A DNA stretch of 64,000 nucleotides from Halomonas sp. HL-48 (GTDB taxonomy: Bacteria > Pseudomonadota > Gammaproteobacteria > Pseudomonadales > Halomonadaceae), in the NCBI RefSeq assembly GCF_001314875.1, contig NZ_LJZS01000005.1, positions 1 through 64,000 of the forward strand, given 5' to 3'. The translations under genes and the position numbers were made by a program. The notes under the pieces were generated by a model. The model saw only the letters and a program-made list of their open reading frames with translations. It was not told where the DNA came from and did not search any database. The first letter of the stretch is position 1, and each line of letters begins with the position of its first letter. Shown piece after piece: positions 37,566 to 48,060 of the stretch.

Positions 37566-38435
37566 TTGACCGAGCAACGTGAACGAGTCGACATCGGCCA
37601 ATGGGCGTCCGGCAGCCAAATCGAGCGCGACCTGGAGCTGACCGATGCTGACTTTACCCGTGTCCGCGAGCTGATCTATCAGCGTGCCGGCATTGTGCTG
37701 GCTGAGCATAAACGCGAAATGGTCTACAGCCGTTTGGCGAAGCGGCTACGTCATCACGGCATGACTCGGTTCGGCGATTATCTGGCCCGCCTCGAACGTC
37801 AGCCAGACGCCAAGGAATGGGAGGCGTTCACCAATGCGCTAACCACCAACCTGACGGCGTTTTTCCGTGAGGCACACCACTTTCCGTTGCTGGCTGAGCA
37901 TATTAAGCACAAGCAAGGGCCCGTTTCGGTGTGGTGTTCGGCGGCCTCGACCGGCGAAGAGCCCTATTCAATTGCCATGACGCTGCTTGAAACCCTTGGC
38001 GGGCGAGCCGCCCAGTCCAGCGTGGTTGCCACCGATATCGATACTGACGCGCTGGACAAGGCGCGCCGTGGCGTCTATCCCCAGGAACAGGTACGCAAGC
38101 TGGACGAAGCGCGGGTCAAACGTTTCTTCCAGAAGGGCACGGGCAATCACCTGGGCCTGGCCCGGGTAAGACCCGATGTCTCATCGCTGGTCGAGTTCAT
38201 GCCCATGAACCTGCTGGCGCCACAGTGGCCGGTGAAAGGTCCGTTTGACGTGATTTTTTGTCGCAACATCATGATTTATTTCGATAAAGATACACAGGCA
38301 AAAATACTGAAACGCTTCGCTCCCCTGCTCAAGCCCGATGGGCTTCTGTTTGCAGGCCATTCGGAGAATTTTTCCTACATCAGCGATGCATTCAAGCTGC
38401 GTGGGCAGACGGTCTATACCCTCGCCAACCGGTAA
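37566..38435 (+). CDS. cheR: CheR, chemoreceptor methyltransferase
   Basis: A methyltransferase of about 289 residues. The N-terminal helical domain has FTRVRELIYQRAGIVLAEHKREMVYSRLAKRLR, and the SAM-binding domain has VWCSAASTGEEPYSIAM and FDVIFCRNIMIYFD. It methylates receptor glutamates using S-adenosylmethionine. The start is not certain: no ATG is in frame. TTG at 37566 has GGAG 11 bases upstream, while GTG at 37554 lies within that ribosome site. A sigma-28 promoter precedes the gene. Confidence 0.96.
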   Translation: MTEQRERVDIGQWASGSQIERDLELTDADFTRVRELIYQRAGIVLAEHKREMVYSRLAKRLRHHGMTRFGDYLARLERQPDAKEWEAFTNALTTNLTAFFREAHHFPLLAEHIKHKQGPVSVWCSAASTGEEPYSIAMTLLETLGGRAAQSSVVATDIDTDALDKARRGVYPQEQVRKLDEARVKRFFQKGTGNHLGLARVRPDVSSLVEFMPMNLLAPQWPVKGPFDVIFCRNIMIYFDKDTQAKILKRFAPLLKPDGLLFAGHSENFSYISDAFKLRGQTVYTLANR

Positions 38436-38526
38436 ATTATCGACGTGCTTAGCGCTGCCTGGCGGATGGCTAACTCACAATGGGCTCGCGCGGCAGAGAG
38501 CTTGACGGACGGAAAGGAGGCGTGCC

Positions 38527-39588
38527 TTGAGTGCAGCCAAAATAAAAGTGTTATGTGTTGACGACTCGGCGCTAATTCGCGATCTGTTGACGGAAATTAT
38601 TAATTCCCAGCCTGACATGGAAGTGGTGGCGGTGGCGCCAGACCCGATTGCCGCCCGAGACCTCATCAAACAGCATAACCCGGATGTCCTGACGCTGGAT
38701 GTGGAAATGCCGCGCATGGACGGGCTGGACTTTCTCGAGCGCCTGATGCGTCTGCGCCCGATGCCGGTCCTGATGGTCTCGTCGCTGACCCAGAGCGGTT
38801 CGGAAATCACCCTCCGCGCGCTGGAGCTGGGAGCGCTGGATTTCGTCGCTAAGCCCAGTCTGGGTATCCGCAGCGGGATGATGGACTACGCCAACGAGAT
38901 CGCCGAAAAGCTACGTGCGGCGGCACGCTCGCGGCCGCGTCAGGCGCGGCACAAGAACACCCCGCCGCCCGCCCAGTTGAAAGCCCCCATGGTGTCGAGT
39001 GAAAAGCTGATCATCATCGGCGCCTCCACCGGCGGGACCGAAGCCATTCGCGCCGTGCTCGAGCCGCTACCGGCCAACGCCCCGGCGATCCTGATTACCC
39101 AGCATATGCCGGGGGGCTTTACCCGCTCGTTTGCCGAGCGGCTGGACCGCCTGTGCCGCATTACCGTCAAGGAAGCCACCGACGGCGAGCGTGTATTGCC
39201 TGGGCATGCCTATATTGCCCCGGGGGATCAGCACCTTACGCTGGCACGCAGCGGGGCCAACTATGTCGCGCGTCTCAACGACGGGCCACCCGTCAACCGC
39301 CACCGCCCGTCGGTGGACGTACTGTTCCATTCCGCTGCCGACCAGGCCGGTAAAAACGCCATCGGCGTGATTCTCACCGGTATGGGTAAAGATGGCGCCG
39401 CCGGGCTTTTGGAAATGCGCCAGGCTGGCTCGGCGACCATTGCCCAGGATGAGCAAAGCTGCGTGGTGTTTGGGATGCCGCGCGAGGCGATTGCCATGGG
39501 GGGCGCCGTCGAGGTCACATCGCTGGATGAAATTCCCGCGCGTCTGATGGCCCTGATTGCCTCATCCGGACGGGCACAGCGGGTATAA
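38527..39588 (+). CDS. cheB: CheB, receptor methylesterase/deamidase
   Basis: A 353-residue two-domain protein. The receiver domain has the phospho-Asp in [12 protein letters not shown]. The methylesterase domain carries the catalytic triad Ser in [11 protein letters not shown], His in TQHMPGGF and Asp in GMGKDGAAG. The start codon is TTG at 38527, strongly supported by AGGAGG six bases upstream. It is preceded by a 91-base gap after cheR. Confidence 0.98.
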   Translation: MSAAKIKVLCVDDSALIRDLLTEIINSQPDMEVVAVAPDPIAARDLIKQHNPDVLTLDVEMPRMDGLDFLERLMRLRPMPVLMVSSLTQSGSEITLRALELGALDFVAKPSLGIRSGMMDYANEIAEKLRAAARSRPRQARHKNTPPPAQLKAPMVSSEKLIIIGASTGGTEAIRAVLEPLPANAPAILITQHMPGGFTRSFAERLDRLCRITVKEATDGERVLPGHAYIAPGDQHLTLARSGANYVARLNDGPPVNRHRPSVDVLFHSAADQAGKNAIGVILTGMGKDGAAGLLEMRQAGSATIAQDEQSCVVFGMPREAIAMGGAVEVTSLDEIPARLMALIASSGRAQRV

Positions 39589-39643
39589 CGCCAAGACATA
39601 GACACAACGAAAACAAAGACAGCGTTAGCTGTAAGGGAAGGGC

Positions 39644-41341
39644 ATGAACCAGATGTTACGCAATTTGAGTGTCAATGCGGCGGTTGTTGCGGCGCTGCTA
39701 TTTTTCGTGTTGGCGATGGTCGCCAATGTGGCGATGAGTGTTTTAGCCGAGCAGGCAACGCAACGTACTCTCACCACGCTAGAACGTATCAACGTGGAGC
39801 AGCTCAACGAGATCAACCGTGCCGACGCGCTATGGAGCGGTGCACTGGTCGACCTGGAAGTGGCGTCCAACGAGTTTATGCTGGGCCGGGCCAAGCAAGC
39901 TAATGAGCGTCTAAACAACGCCAAGGACCAGATCGACCGTGCTGAAGAGCGCTTTGAAAGCTTTTCTGCAGTACCGCGCACTGATGCTGGCGCCGAGCTG
40001 GGTGAGGAAATCGATGCTGTTTTCGCAAGTGTCATTGATTTATCCCGCCAGCAGATTGAGGCGCTGGATCAGATGGATACCACCGGTTTTAACGAGATTC
40101 GCCAGGAGATGGCCCCCGTCGCCGCCGACCAGGAGGCCGCACTGGGTGAGTTCATGAATTACGCCTCAGAGCGTGGGGATGCCCTGCAACAAGAGCTCGA
40201 CGATATTAACGGGTTCTACAGCATGATCGAATGGGCGATTCTTGTTTTCACCCTTGTGCTGGTCCTGCTCATTTATCTGGGCTTGCGCAGCGTGGTTATG
40301 CGCCCACTTAAACAGGCGGTTATCACGCTGGATACCATTGCCGATGCGGACCTGACCACCCCGATTCCGACCGGCGGTAAAAACGAAGTGGGTCAGCTTT
40401 ACACCGCCATGAAGCGCATGCAGAACAGCCTCAACGATATGGTGGCGCAGGTGCGTGAAGGCAGCCGTGAGATTCACCATGGCACCCGGGAGATCGCCAG
40501 CGGTAATGCCGACCTCTCGTCGCGTACCGAACAGCAGGCTGCGTCTATTGAAGAAACCGCTTCCAGCATGGAAGAAATGACCGCGACGGTGAAACAGAAT
40601 GCCGATAATGCGCGTCAGGCCAGTACCCTGGCCGCGGATGCCTCGTCCACGGCAGAGCGTGGGGGTGATGTGGTGCAGCAGGTCGTTGAGACCATGCACG
40701 GCATTTCTACCAGCTCGCAGAAAGTAGCGGATATCACCAGCGTTATCGATTCCATCGCCTTCCAGACCAATATCCTGGCGCTGAACGCGTCGGTCGAGGC
40801 TGCCCGCGCGGGCGAGCAGGGTCGTGGGTTTGCGGTGGTGGCCGGCGAAGTGCGTAACCTGGCCAGCCGCAGCGCCGATGCCGCCAAGGAAATCAAAGCC
40901 TTGATTGATAATTCGGTCAGCCAGATTCAACAGGGTTCAACGCTGGTTGAACAGGCCGGTACCACAATGTCTGATGTGGTGACTGCCGTGCGCCGTGTCA
41001 CCGATATCATGGACGAAATTTCCGCTGCATCGCAGGAACAGAGCGACGGTATCGAGCAGGTGGGCCAGGCGATCGGCCAAATGGATCAGGTCACCCAGCA
41101 GAATGCTTCGCTTGTTCAGCAGGCCACGGCCGCAGCCTCGTCGCTTGAAGAACAGGCCAACCGTCTTGAAGAAGCCGTGGCCGTGTTCAAGCTGGTGGGT
41201 ATGCAGATGGCCCATCAGCAGGCCAGTGCACAAAGCGCAGCCCCTAAAGCGGTGGCCGCCCCGGCCCCGGCAACATCATCCAAGACGCCCAGCCGTCGCG
41301 TGTCATCGCCCAGCGAGCACGACGATTGGGAAGAGTTTTAA
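39644..41341 (+). CDS. Methyl-accepting chemotaxis protein (4HB type)
   Basis: A 565-residue receptor. Two membrane helices (about 10-35 and 195-218) enclose a ~160-residue periplasmic region of amphipathic helices that fits a four-helix-bundle ligand domain. HAMP, methylation helices ([17 protein letters not shown]) and the conserved tip [32 protein letters not shown] follow. It ends in DWEEF, a CheR-docking pentapeptide. The ligand is unknown. It sits between cheB and cheY, where enteric tap/tar loci differ. Confidence 0.97.
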   Translation: MNQMLRNLSVNAAVVAALLFFVLAMVANVAMSVLAEQATQRTLTTLERINVEQLNEINRADALWSGALVDLEVASNEFMLGRAKQANERLNNAKDQIDRAEERFESFSAVPRTDAGAELGEEIDAVFASVIDLSRQQIEALDQMDTTGFNEIRQEMAPVAADQEAALGEFMNYASERGDALQQELDDINGFYSMIEWAILVFTLVLVLLIYLGLRSVVMRPLKQAVITLDTIADADLTTPIPTGGKNEVGQLYTAMKRMQNSLNDMVAQVREGSREIHHGTREIASGNADLSSRTEQQAASIEETASSMEEMTATVKQNADNARQASTLAADASSTAERGGDVVQQVVETMHGISTSSQKVADITSVIDSIAFQTNILALNASVEAARAGEQGRGFAVVAGEVRNLASRSADAAKEIKALIDNSVSQIQQGSTLVEQAGTTMSDVVTAVRRVTDIMDEISAASQEQSDGIEQVGQAIGQMDQVTQQNASLVQQATAAASSLEEQANRLEEAVAVFKLVGMQMAHQQASAQSAAPKAVAAPAPATSSKTPSRRVSSPSEHDDWEEF

Positions 41342-41370
41342 CCCGCCCCGACTGATGAGAGGATGACCCC

Positions 41371-41760
41371 ATGGCAGATAAGAACATGAGATTTTTGGTG
41401 GTGGATGATTTCCCCACGATGCGCCGGATTGTGCGCAGTTTGTTGAAAGAGCTTGGCTTCACCAACGTTGAAGAAGCCGAAGATGGGCAAGATGCGTTGA
41501 ACAAGCTACGCGCTGGTAACTTTGAATTTGTCGTTTCCGACTGGAATATGCCGAACCTGGACGGTCTGGAGATGCTCAAGGAAATCCGTCAGGATGACGC
41601 CCTTAAAGAACTGCCGATACTAATGGTAACGGCGGAAGCCAAGAAAGAAAACATCATCGCGGCGGCCCAGGCGGGCGCTAATGGTTACGTGGTGAAGCCA
41701 TTTACCGCCGCCACCCTGGAAGAAAAGCTCAATAAGATTTTTGACAAATTGGGTAAGTAA
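41371..41760 (+). CDS. cheY: CheY, chemotaxis response regulator
   Basis: A 129-residue stand-alone receiver with the acidic pair in [11 protein letters not shown], the phospho-acceptor Asp in [10 protein letters not shown], the Thr in [11 protein letters not shown] and the Lys in [14 protein letters not shown]. It is close to E. coli CheY in length and motif order. Phosphorylated CheY binds the FliM N-terminus encoded at 16388. It lies 29 bases after the MCP gene. Confidence 0.98.
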   Translation: MADKNMRFLVVDDFPTMRRIVRSLLKELGFTNVEEAEDGQDALNKLRAGNFEFVVSDWNMPNLDGLEMLKEIRQDDALKELPILMVTAEAKKENIIAAAQAGANGYVVKPFTAATLEEKLNKIFDKLGK

Positions 41761-41802
41761 CGCGGCGAGGCCTACGGGCCGGGATTACGAGGAGAGAACA
41801 CC

Positions 41803-42498
41803 ATGAGCCAGAATGAGCAGTCCGGTTCTACCCAACTGTCCGACGAGGCCGCCGAAGATTTGATTCATCGCGTCGGTAAGCTGACACGTATGTTGCGGGA
41901 CAACATGCGCGAGCTGGGTTTGGATAAGGAAATCGAGCGAGCGGCGGAAGCGATACCCGATGCGCGTGACCGGTTGCACTACGTGGCCACCATGACCGAG
42001 CAGGCGGCTGATCGTTCGCTGAATGCGATCGACCGGGCCCAGCCGCTTCAGGACCAGATCAGTGATCAGGCCGAGGCGTTGGACAAGCGTTGGGCAGAGT
42101 GGTTTGAAGCGCCCCAGGAGTTGGATGCGGCCAAGGCGTTGGTCAAGGACACCCGCGGCTACCTGGGCAGCGTGCCGGATATGGCGGCAGCAACCAACAA
42201 AGAGCTGATGGAAATCATGATGGCGCAGGATTTCCAGGACCTCACCGGCCAGGTCATCAAAAAGATGATGGACGTCATCCGTGAGATCGAACATCAGCTG
42301 GTTCAGGTGCTCATCGACAACGTTCCTGGCGCACAGGCACGAGAAACGATGCAACGCAAGGCCGAGGATCAGTGGAAAAGCGAGAATGCACGGCGTAACG
42401 AAGACCTTTTGAATGGGCCTCAAGTGAAGGACAATGCACCTGATATCGTGACCGGGCAGGATCAGGTCGACGATCTCTTGGACGAATTGGGCTTCTAA
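41803..42498 (+). CDS. cheZ: CheZ, CheY-P phosphatase
   Basis: A 231-residue helical protein. The active-site helix AQDFQDLTGQVIKKMMDVI carries the expected catalytic Gln and Asp. The C-terminal peptide DQVDDLLDELGF is the CheY-binding helix. It dephosphorylates CheY. Presence of CheZ together with CheB/R and FlhDC matches the enteric-type pathway. Confidence 0.97.
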   Translation: MSQNEQSGSTQLSDEAAEDLIHRVGKLTRMLRDNMRELGLDKEIERAAEAIPDARDRLHYVATMTEQAADRSLNAIDRAQPLQDQISDQAEALDKRWAEWFEAPQELDAAKALVKDTRGYLGSVPDMAAATNKELMEIMMAQDFQDLTGQVIKKMMDVIREIEHQLVQVLIDNVPGAQARETMQRKAEDQWKSENARRNEDLLNGPQVKDNAPDIVTGQDQVDDLLDELGF

Positions 42499-42606
42499 CG
42501 CACGCGGTGAACCTTTGCTCGCGCTACATGAAGTGTCGCTCAGCCGTCCTTAGGGGCGGCTGTTCACGTGTGTAAGCCGCGATAAATTACCTGGCCGGAT
42601 GACCGT

Positions 42607-43773
42607 ATGGCAGAAAACGACAGCGACCAGGAAAAGACCGAAGAGGCCACGCCCCGACGAAAGGAAAAGGCGCGCGAAGAAGGCCAGGTGGCCCGCTCGC
42701 GGGAGCTGACCACCTTTTTGGTGCTGCTGGGCGGCGTCATCGGTCTCTGGACGATGGGGCGAATGCTTTACAATCAGCTTGGCATGGTCATGGAGCAGGC
42801 GTTTCTGTTCGATCGTCGCCAGGCCACGGAAGACATGCCCATGCTGACCAATGCGCTGGATCTCGGGCAGCGCACGCTGTTTGCCATGATGCCGCTGTTC
42901 CTGCTGCTGACGCTGATTGCGTTGATTGCACCGACCTTGCTCGGCGGCTTTCTGATTTCTGGGAAATCGCTACAGCCCAAGTTTTCCAAGCTGAATCCCA
43001 TCTCGGGGTTGAAGCGTATCTTTGCTACCCAGGCGTTGATCGAGCTGGCCAAGGCCATTGCCAAGTCACTGCTGGTGGGCGGGGTCGGGGCGGCGTTTTT
43101 ATACATGAATATCGGCAAGTTCATGTCGCTGATGGACCAGCCCGTCCAGCAGGCGTTGGCCAGCGCTCTGACGATGGCCGCCCAGGCGGCGGGACTGATG
43201 GTGCTGGCGCTGATCGTGGTCATTTTAATCGACGTGCCGTTTCAGCTGTGGAGCAATGCCAAAAAGCTGCGCATGAGCCAGGAAGAGGTCAAGCGCGAGC
43301 ACAAGGAATCAGAAGGCGACCCGCAGGTGAAGGGGCGCATTCGCCAGCAGCAGCAGGCCATGGCGCGGGGGCGGATGATGAGCAAGGTGCCCGATGCCGA
43401 TGTCATCATCACCAACCCGACGCATTACGCCGTGGCGCTGTCGTATCAAGAAGGTCAGATGGGCGCGCCCCGGTTGGTCGCCAAAGGGACCGACGCGGTC
43501 GCGCAGCGCATCCGTGAAATCGCCGATGACGCGCAGGTACCGCGATTAGAGGCAGCGCCATTGGCGCGTGCGCTGTATCATCATGTCGATCTGGACGCCG
43601 AAATTCCGGCGAATCTGTATACCGCCGTGGCTGAGGTCATGGCCTGGGCATATCGTTTGAAAACTATAGCGCAACAAGGAGGCGAGGTGCCCCCTACCCC
43701 CGATAACCTGCCGGTGCCCCCGGAAATGGAAACCCCCGGGCGTGGTACCGGTGGCAATGAGGCACAAACATGA
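42607..43773 (+). CDS. flhB: FlhB, export gate and substrate-specificity switch
   Basis: A 388-residue protein. The N-terminus EKTEEATPRRKEKAREEGQVARS is typical, followed by four membrane helices and a cytoplasmic domain with the autocleavage motif NPTH at residues 270-273. Cleavage there lets FliK switch export from hook to filament substrates. A Pro-rich ~30-residue tail ends the protein. It overlaps flhA by four bases. Confidence 0.98.
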   Translation: MAENDSDQEKTEEATPRRKEKAREEGQVARSRELTTFLVLLGGVIGLWTMGRMLYNQLGMVMEQAFLFDRRQATEDMPMLTNALDLGQRTLFAMMPLFLLLTLIALIAPTLLGGFLISGKSLQPKFSKLNPISGLKRIFATQALIELAKAIAKSLLVGGVGAAFLYMNIGKFMSLMDQPVQQALASALTMAAQAAGLMVLALIVVILIDVPFQLWSNAKKLRMSQEEVKREHKESEGDPQVKGRIRQQQQAMARGRMMSKVPDADVIITNPTHYAVALSYQEGQMGAPRLVAKGTDAVAQRIREIADDAQVPRLEAAPLARALYHHVDLDAEIPANLYTAVAEVMAWAYRLKTIAQQGGEVPPTPDNLPVPPEMETPGRGTGGNEAQT

Positions 43774-45851
43774 AAGGCTTTAGCCAACTGATTAGCCAGC
43801 GAAACTGGATGAGCGACATGAAGGTACAGTTGCTCGCGGGACCGCTGCTGATCTTAATGATTTTGGGCATGATGATCGTGCCCCTGCCACCGTTTGCGCT
43901 GGATTTGCTGTTTACCTTCAATATTGCCCTGGCCATTATGGTGCTGATGGTCAGCATGTTTGCGCAAAAGCCCCTCGACTTTGCTGCCTTTCCCGCCGTG
44001 CTGCTGTTTACCACGCTCTTAAGGCTCTCGCTGAACGTAGCGTCCACCCGTGTGGTGTTGATGGAAGGGCACCAGGGCGGCGCCTCCGCCGGTAAGGTCA
44101 TCGAGGCATTTGGCGCCTTCCTGGTCGGCGGTAACTTTGCTGTGGGCCTGGTGGTCTTCTTGATTCTGGTGATTATCAACTTCATGGTCATCACCAAGGG
44201 TGCCGGCCGGATCGCCGAAGTGGGTGCTCGCTTCACCCTGGATGCCATGCCCGGCAAGCAGATGGCGATCGACGCCGACTTAAATGCTGGCCTGATCGGC
44301 GAGGAAGACGCCAAGAAGCGGCGTGCGGAAATCTCCCAGGAAGCCGATTTTTACGGGTCGATGGATGGTGCCAGCAAGTTTGTGCGCGGCGACGCAGTGG
44401 CGGGCCTGGTGATCATGGTGGTCAACATCATTGGCGGCCTGATGATCGGCATGCTGCAGCACGACATGAGCTTTGGCGATGCCGGTCGCACCTACATGCT
44501 GCTGGCGATCGGCGATGGTCTTGTCGCGCAGATCCCGGCACTGGTCATCTCGACGGCTGCCGGTGTGACGGTATCACGGGTAAATACTGACCAGGATGTC
44601 GGCCAGCAGATGATCAGCCAGCTGTTCGTCAATCCCCAGGTGATGATCCTGGCGGCCATGGTCATGGGACTGCTGGGCATCGTGCCGGGCATGCCCAATA
44701 TGGTCTTTATCCTGTTTACCCTGCTGCTCGCCGGGCTTGCCTGGTTCATCATGCGCCGTCAGGAGCAGGCGCTGGTGAAGGAGGAAATATCCGCTGCCCC
44801 GCCGCCTACCCAGGAGGCGCCGGAGGCCAGTTGGGAGGATGTTCAACTGGTCGACACGCTCGGCCTGGAAGTCGGCCATCGCCTGATTCCGCTGGTCGAT
44901 TCACGCCAGAAAGGCGAGCTGCTCGGCCGTATTAAAAGCGTGCGCAAGAAGTTTGCTCAGGAAGTCGGCTTTCTGCCGCCGGTGGTGCATATCCGCGATA
45001 ACCTCGAGCTATCGCCCAACGCCTACGTATTGTCCATGAAAGGCGCCGAAATCGGCCGCGCGGACGCCTATCCGGGCAAATGGCTGGCCATCAATCCGGG
45101 GCAGGTGTCAGGCGAATTGCAGGGCACGCCCACCGAGGACCCGGCGTTCGGCCTGCCCGCGGTGTGGATTGAGGCCAGCCAGCGCGAGCACGCCCAGGTC
45201 TACGGTTATACGGTTGTCGATGCCAGCACGGTGATCGCCACCCACCTCAACCACTTGCTGCATCGCCATTCGCCGGAGATGCTGGGCCGCCAGGAAGTGC
45301 AGAAGCTGCTGGATAAGCTCGGCAGTGAGCAGAAATCGCTGGTGGAAGAAGTGGTGCCGAAAGCCATTTCGCTGACCGTACTGCAGCGCATCCTGCAGAA
45401 CCTGCTGGATGAAGACGTGTCTATTCGTGATATGCGGACCATCCTCGATACGCTGGCGGAATACGCGGGCCAGCAGCAGGATGCCAATGAGCTGACGGCG
45501 CTGGTGCGTGTGGCGCTTGGGCGTTCGATCAGCCAGCAGTGGTTTGCCGGTCAGGAGACACTGAACGTGATGGGCCTCGATGCTCAGCTGGAGCAGGTGC
45601 TGGTACAGGCCATGAACGGCAACGGCGCGATGGAGCCCGGACTCGCCGAAACGCTGATGACCCAGGCCCAGCAGGCGCTGGAGCGCCATGAAAGCAGCGG
45701 TGAACCGCCGGTGCTGGTGGTTCAGCATTCCCTGCGCGCGGTACTATCGCGGTTTTTACGCCGTCGCTTGCGTCATATGGCGGTCCTGTCCCAGGCTGAA
45801 ATTCCGGACGACCGCACCTTGCGGGTGACCACCGTAGTTGGGGGACGCTAA
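43770..45851 (+). CDS. flhA: FlhA, export gate protein
   Basis: A 693-residue protein with eight membrane helices in the first ~330 residues. The FHIPEP signature region includes RLSLNVASTRVVLMEG and GAGRIAEVGARFTLDAMPGKQMAIDADLNAGLI. The large cytoplasmic domain binds chaperone-substrate complexes and forms the nonameric ring. The start codon overlaps the flhB stop (ATGA). It is standard in length. Confidence 0.98.
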   Translation: MKGFSQLISQRNWMSDMKVQLLAGPLLILMILGMMIVPLPPFALDLLFTFNIALAIMVLMVSMFAQKPLDFAAFPAVLLFTTLLRLSLNVASTRVVLMEGHQGGASAGKVIEAFGAFLVGGNFAVGLVVFLILVIINFMVITKGAGRIAEVGARFTLDAMPGKQMAIDADLNAGLIGEEDAKKRRAEISQEADFYGSMDGASKFVRGDAVAGLVIMVVNIIGGLMIGMLQHDMSFGDAGRTYMLLAIGDGLVAQIPALVISTAAGVTVSRVNTDQDVGQQMISQLFVNPQVMILAAMVMGLLGIVPGMPNMVFILFTLLLAGLAWFIMRRQEQALVKEEISAAPPPTQEAPEASWEDVQLVDTLGLEVGHRLIPLVDSRQKGELLGRIKSVRKKFAQEVGFLPPVVHIRDNLELSPNAYVLSMKGAEIGRADAYPGKWLAINPGQVSGELQGTPTEDPAFGLPAVWIEASQREHAQVYGYTVVDASTVIATHLNHLLHRHSPEMLGRQEVQKLLDKLGSEQKSLVEEVVPKAISLTVLQRILQNLLDEDVSIRDMRTILDTLAEYAGQQQDANELTALVRVALGRSISQQWFAGQETLNVMGLDAQLEQVLVQAMNGNGAMEPGLAETLMTQAQQALERHESSGEPPVLVVQHSLRAVLSRFLRRRLRHMAVLSQAEIPDDRTLRVTTVVGGR

Positions 45852-45891
45852 TGCAGGCGGCGCTGTTTTTTTCAGGGTTCAGGGGTAGATC

Positions 45892-48060
45892 ATGAGTGTT
45901 AGACGTTTCGTAGGCGCCAACAGTCGCGATGTAATGCGCCAGGTGCGTGAAGCGCTTGGCGAAGACGCCCTGATTGTGGCCAACCGTCGCACCGAAGGCG
46001 GCGTTGAAATTCTGGCCATGGCTGATGAAGCCGTCGACCATTTCGAGCCCTCACCGCCGCCGCCCAGCGAGCCGGCGCCCGCGTCGAAGGACCCGCTCGA
46101 ATCCATGAGTGAGCGCTTACTGCGTGAAATGCAGGATATGCGTTCGCTGCTGGCCACCCAGCAAACCGGCCACCGTTCGGCACCGGCATCCACGGCCAGC
46201 GGCAGCGACCGCTGGCGCCAGTTGCTCTGCGGCGTGGGCTTTAGCGCCGAGCTGGCCGACGAGATCCTGATCGACCTGCCAAGCGGACTTGCATCGCCCG
46301 CCGCCGATAGCGAGCAAGCGCTTGCCTGGCTGCGCGAACGGCTGATGGCGCGCCTGTCGGTGCTCAAGGATGAGACCGAGTTTTTCGACCAAACCGGCAT
46401 CGTTGCGCTGGTCGGCCCCACCGGCGTAGGCAAGACGACCACCACCGCCAAGCTGGCGGCCCGCTTTGTCATGCGCCACGGCACGCGCCCCGTGGCGCTG
46501 GTGACCACCGACAGCTTTCGTATCGGCGCCCACGAGCAGCTGCGTATTTATGCCCGCCTGCTTGATATTCCCATGTACGCACTGGATGCCGAACAACCCA
46601 TCGATGACCTGTTGGGCCGCCTGCAGGGCAAGCAGTGGGTGATCATCGATACCGTGGGTATGAGCCAGCGCGACCAGCGGGTGATCGAGCAGATTGCCCA
46701 CCTGCAGGGCGGCCGCTCGAAGGTCAGATTGGTATTGCTGCTCAACGCCGCCAGCCAGCCTGAAACCCTGGAGGAAGTGGTGCTGCGTTATCGGCAGGCC
46801 GCCCGGGCGGCGGGGGCCGAACTGGATGACTGCATTATCACCAAGCAGGATGAAGCCGGTCGACTGGCCCCGATACTCGATATCGTCATGCGCCATGGCA
46901 TGCGCGTGCTGTTTGGCTCCTACGGCCAGCAGGTCCCCGAGGATATGGCCGTGGCCGACCCCGCTGCCCTGGTGGAGCAGGCGCTCAACAGCGCCGTGTC
47001 CAGCGCCACGGCCGCGCCGGCTGCAACGGCCCCCATCAGCATGCCGCGCTGGTCGCGGGATGTGTTGGGCCAGGGTCGCCGCCTGTCCTCACTGTTTGCC
47101 CGACTGCGCGAGCGGATGGTCGGCTTTGAGCGTCTGGAAGGCGTCTGGGATATCGCCAATCTGCCCAGCGTACTGCAGGATCAGCGTCTCGATGCGTTAC
47201 TCCAGGGCTACCCACCGCCCCAACGCATGCTGGGGATGGCCTGGTCACCGCGGCGCAGCGAGCGCGGCTGTGACTGGGCGATGCCCGATATCGGGCTGGA
47301 TGCAGACGGCGCCTGGATGGCGCTGCCCTGGCTACAGCACCGTCAGCCTGCCGGCTGGCAGCCACGCACGGCAACGTTCAGCGAGCGCGATGGCGTCGCT
47401 GTTCATCTGCTGCCGGCATTACCCGATGGTGACACCCTGAGCTGGTTAGAGCACCAATACCTGACCTGGATCAGCCTTGCCCCCCCGGCGTTGCGGGTAC
47501 ACTTGCACGGTGAACGCTTGGCGCTGCGCCAGCTGTTTGCCGAAAGCACGCTCAACCATCGCGTCAACGTGCGTTTTAGAGGCCAGCCCATGGCGCTGTG
47601 GACCGCCTATGTCGAAGTCAGCGACGCAGAGGGGCGGGCACTGCTAGCGTGGTACGGCGAAGTACGCGACCCGGAAAGCGCCAAGGTGGTGACCCGACGC
47701 TACTGGCTGACCCCCGCGCGGCTGGGCAATGACGTGTTGAGCCTGTTGGTGACCCAGCTGCAAAGCGAAGGGTTGGCCGCGTTGACGCGACGCGCCTGGC
47801 AGCAGTTGAAAGACGCTGACAGCGGCGAGGTCAGCCCCGAAGTACGCCTGCTGATGGCCAGCGGCATCGCCGCGGTGGCGGGGCACCTTGACTGCGCCGA
47901 CGATGAGGCCGCCGTATCCCTGCACAGCGATGTATTGAACCTGCTGGCCAGTCGGCGGCGGCGCCGCGATACAGCGCTGCTCGACGCGCTGGTCTATGCC
48001 TTCATGGCCCGCGACGCGATCCGCCAACTGGGCAGCGTCAACCGTGAGGGCCTGGCATGA
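45892..48060 (+). CDS. flhF: FlhF, SRP-type GTPase, with a long unassigned C-terminal extension
   Basis: A 722-residue protein; FlhF is usually 380-500. Residues 1-60 are the FlhF B domain start (MSVRRFVGANSRDVMRQVREALGEDALI in order). The NG GTPase domain spans ~100-370, with G1 GPTGVGKTTTTAKLA at ~175, TTDSFRIGAHEQLRIYA at ~203, DTVGM at ~252 and TKQDEAGR at ~317 (TKxD). Residues ~385-722 match no domain I can name. That region is Trp/Leu/Arg-rich with a mixed alpha-beta pattern. FlhF sets polar flagellar placement. It overlaps the reduced flhG-like gene by four bases. Confidence 0.93.
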   Translation: MSVRRFVGANSRDVMRQVREALGEDALIVANRRTEGGVEILAMADEAVDHFEPSPPPPSEPAPASKDPLESMSERLLREMQDMRSLLATQQTGHRSAPASTASGSDRWRQLLCGVGFSAELADEILIDLPSGLASPAADSEQALAWLRERLMARLSVLKDETEFFDQTGIVALVGPTGVGKTTTTAKLAARFVMRHGTRPVALVTTDSFRIGAHEQLRIYARLLDIPMYALDAEQPIDDLLGRLQGKQWVIIDTVGMSQRDQRVIEQIAHLQGGRSKVRLVLLLNAASQPETLEEVVLRYRQAARAAGAELDDCIITKQDEAGRLAPILDIVMRHGMRVLFGSYGQQVPEDMAVADPAALVEQALNSAVSSATAAPAATAPISMPRWSRDVLGQGRRLSSLFARLRERMVGFERLEGVWDIANLPSVLQDQRLDALLQGYPPPQRMLGMAWSPRRSERGCDWAMPDIGLDADGAWMALPWLQHRQPAGWQPRTATFSERDGVAVHLLPALPDGDTLSWLEHQYLTWISLAPPALRVHLHGERLALRQLFAESTLNHRVNVRFRGQPMALWTAYVEVSDAEGRALLAWYGEVRDPESAKVVTRRYWLTPARLGNDVLSLLVTQLQSEGLAALTRRAWQQLKDADSGEVSPEVRLLMASGIAAVAGHLDCADDEAAVSLHSDVLNLLASRRRRRDTALLDALVYAFMARDAIRQLGSVNREGLA

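Noticed and set aside
42540..42565. Terminator between cheZ and flhB (CAGCCGTCC/GGGGCGGCTG hairpin)
   Set aside because: The stem is good but no T run follows on either strand, so readthrough into flhBA is likely.
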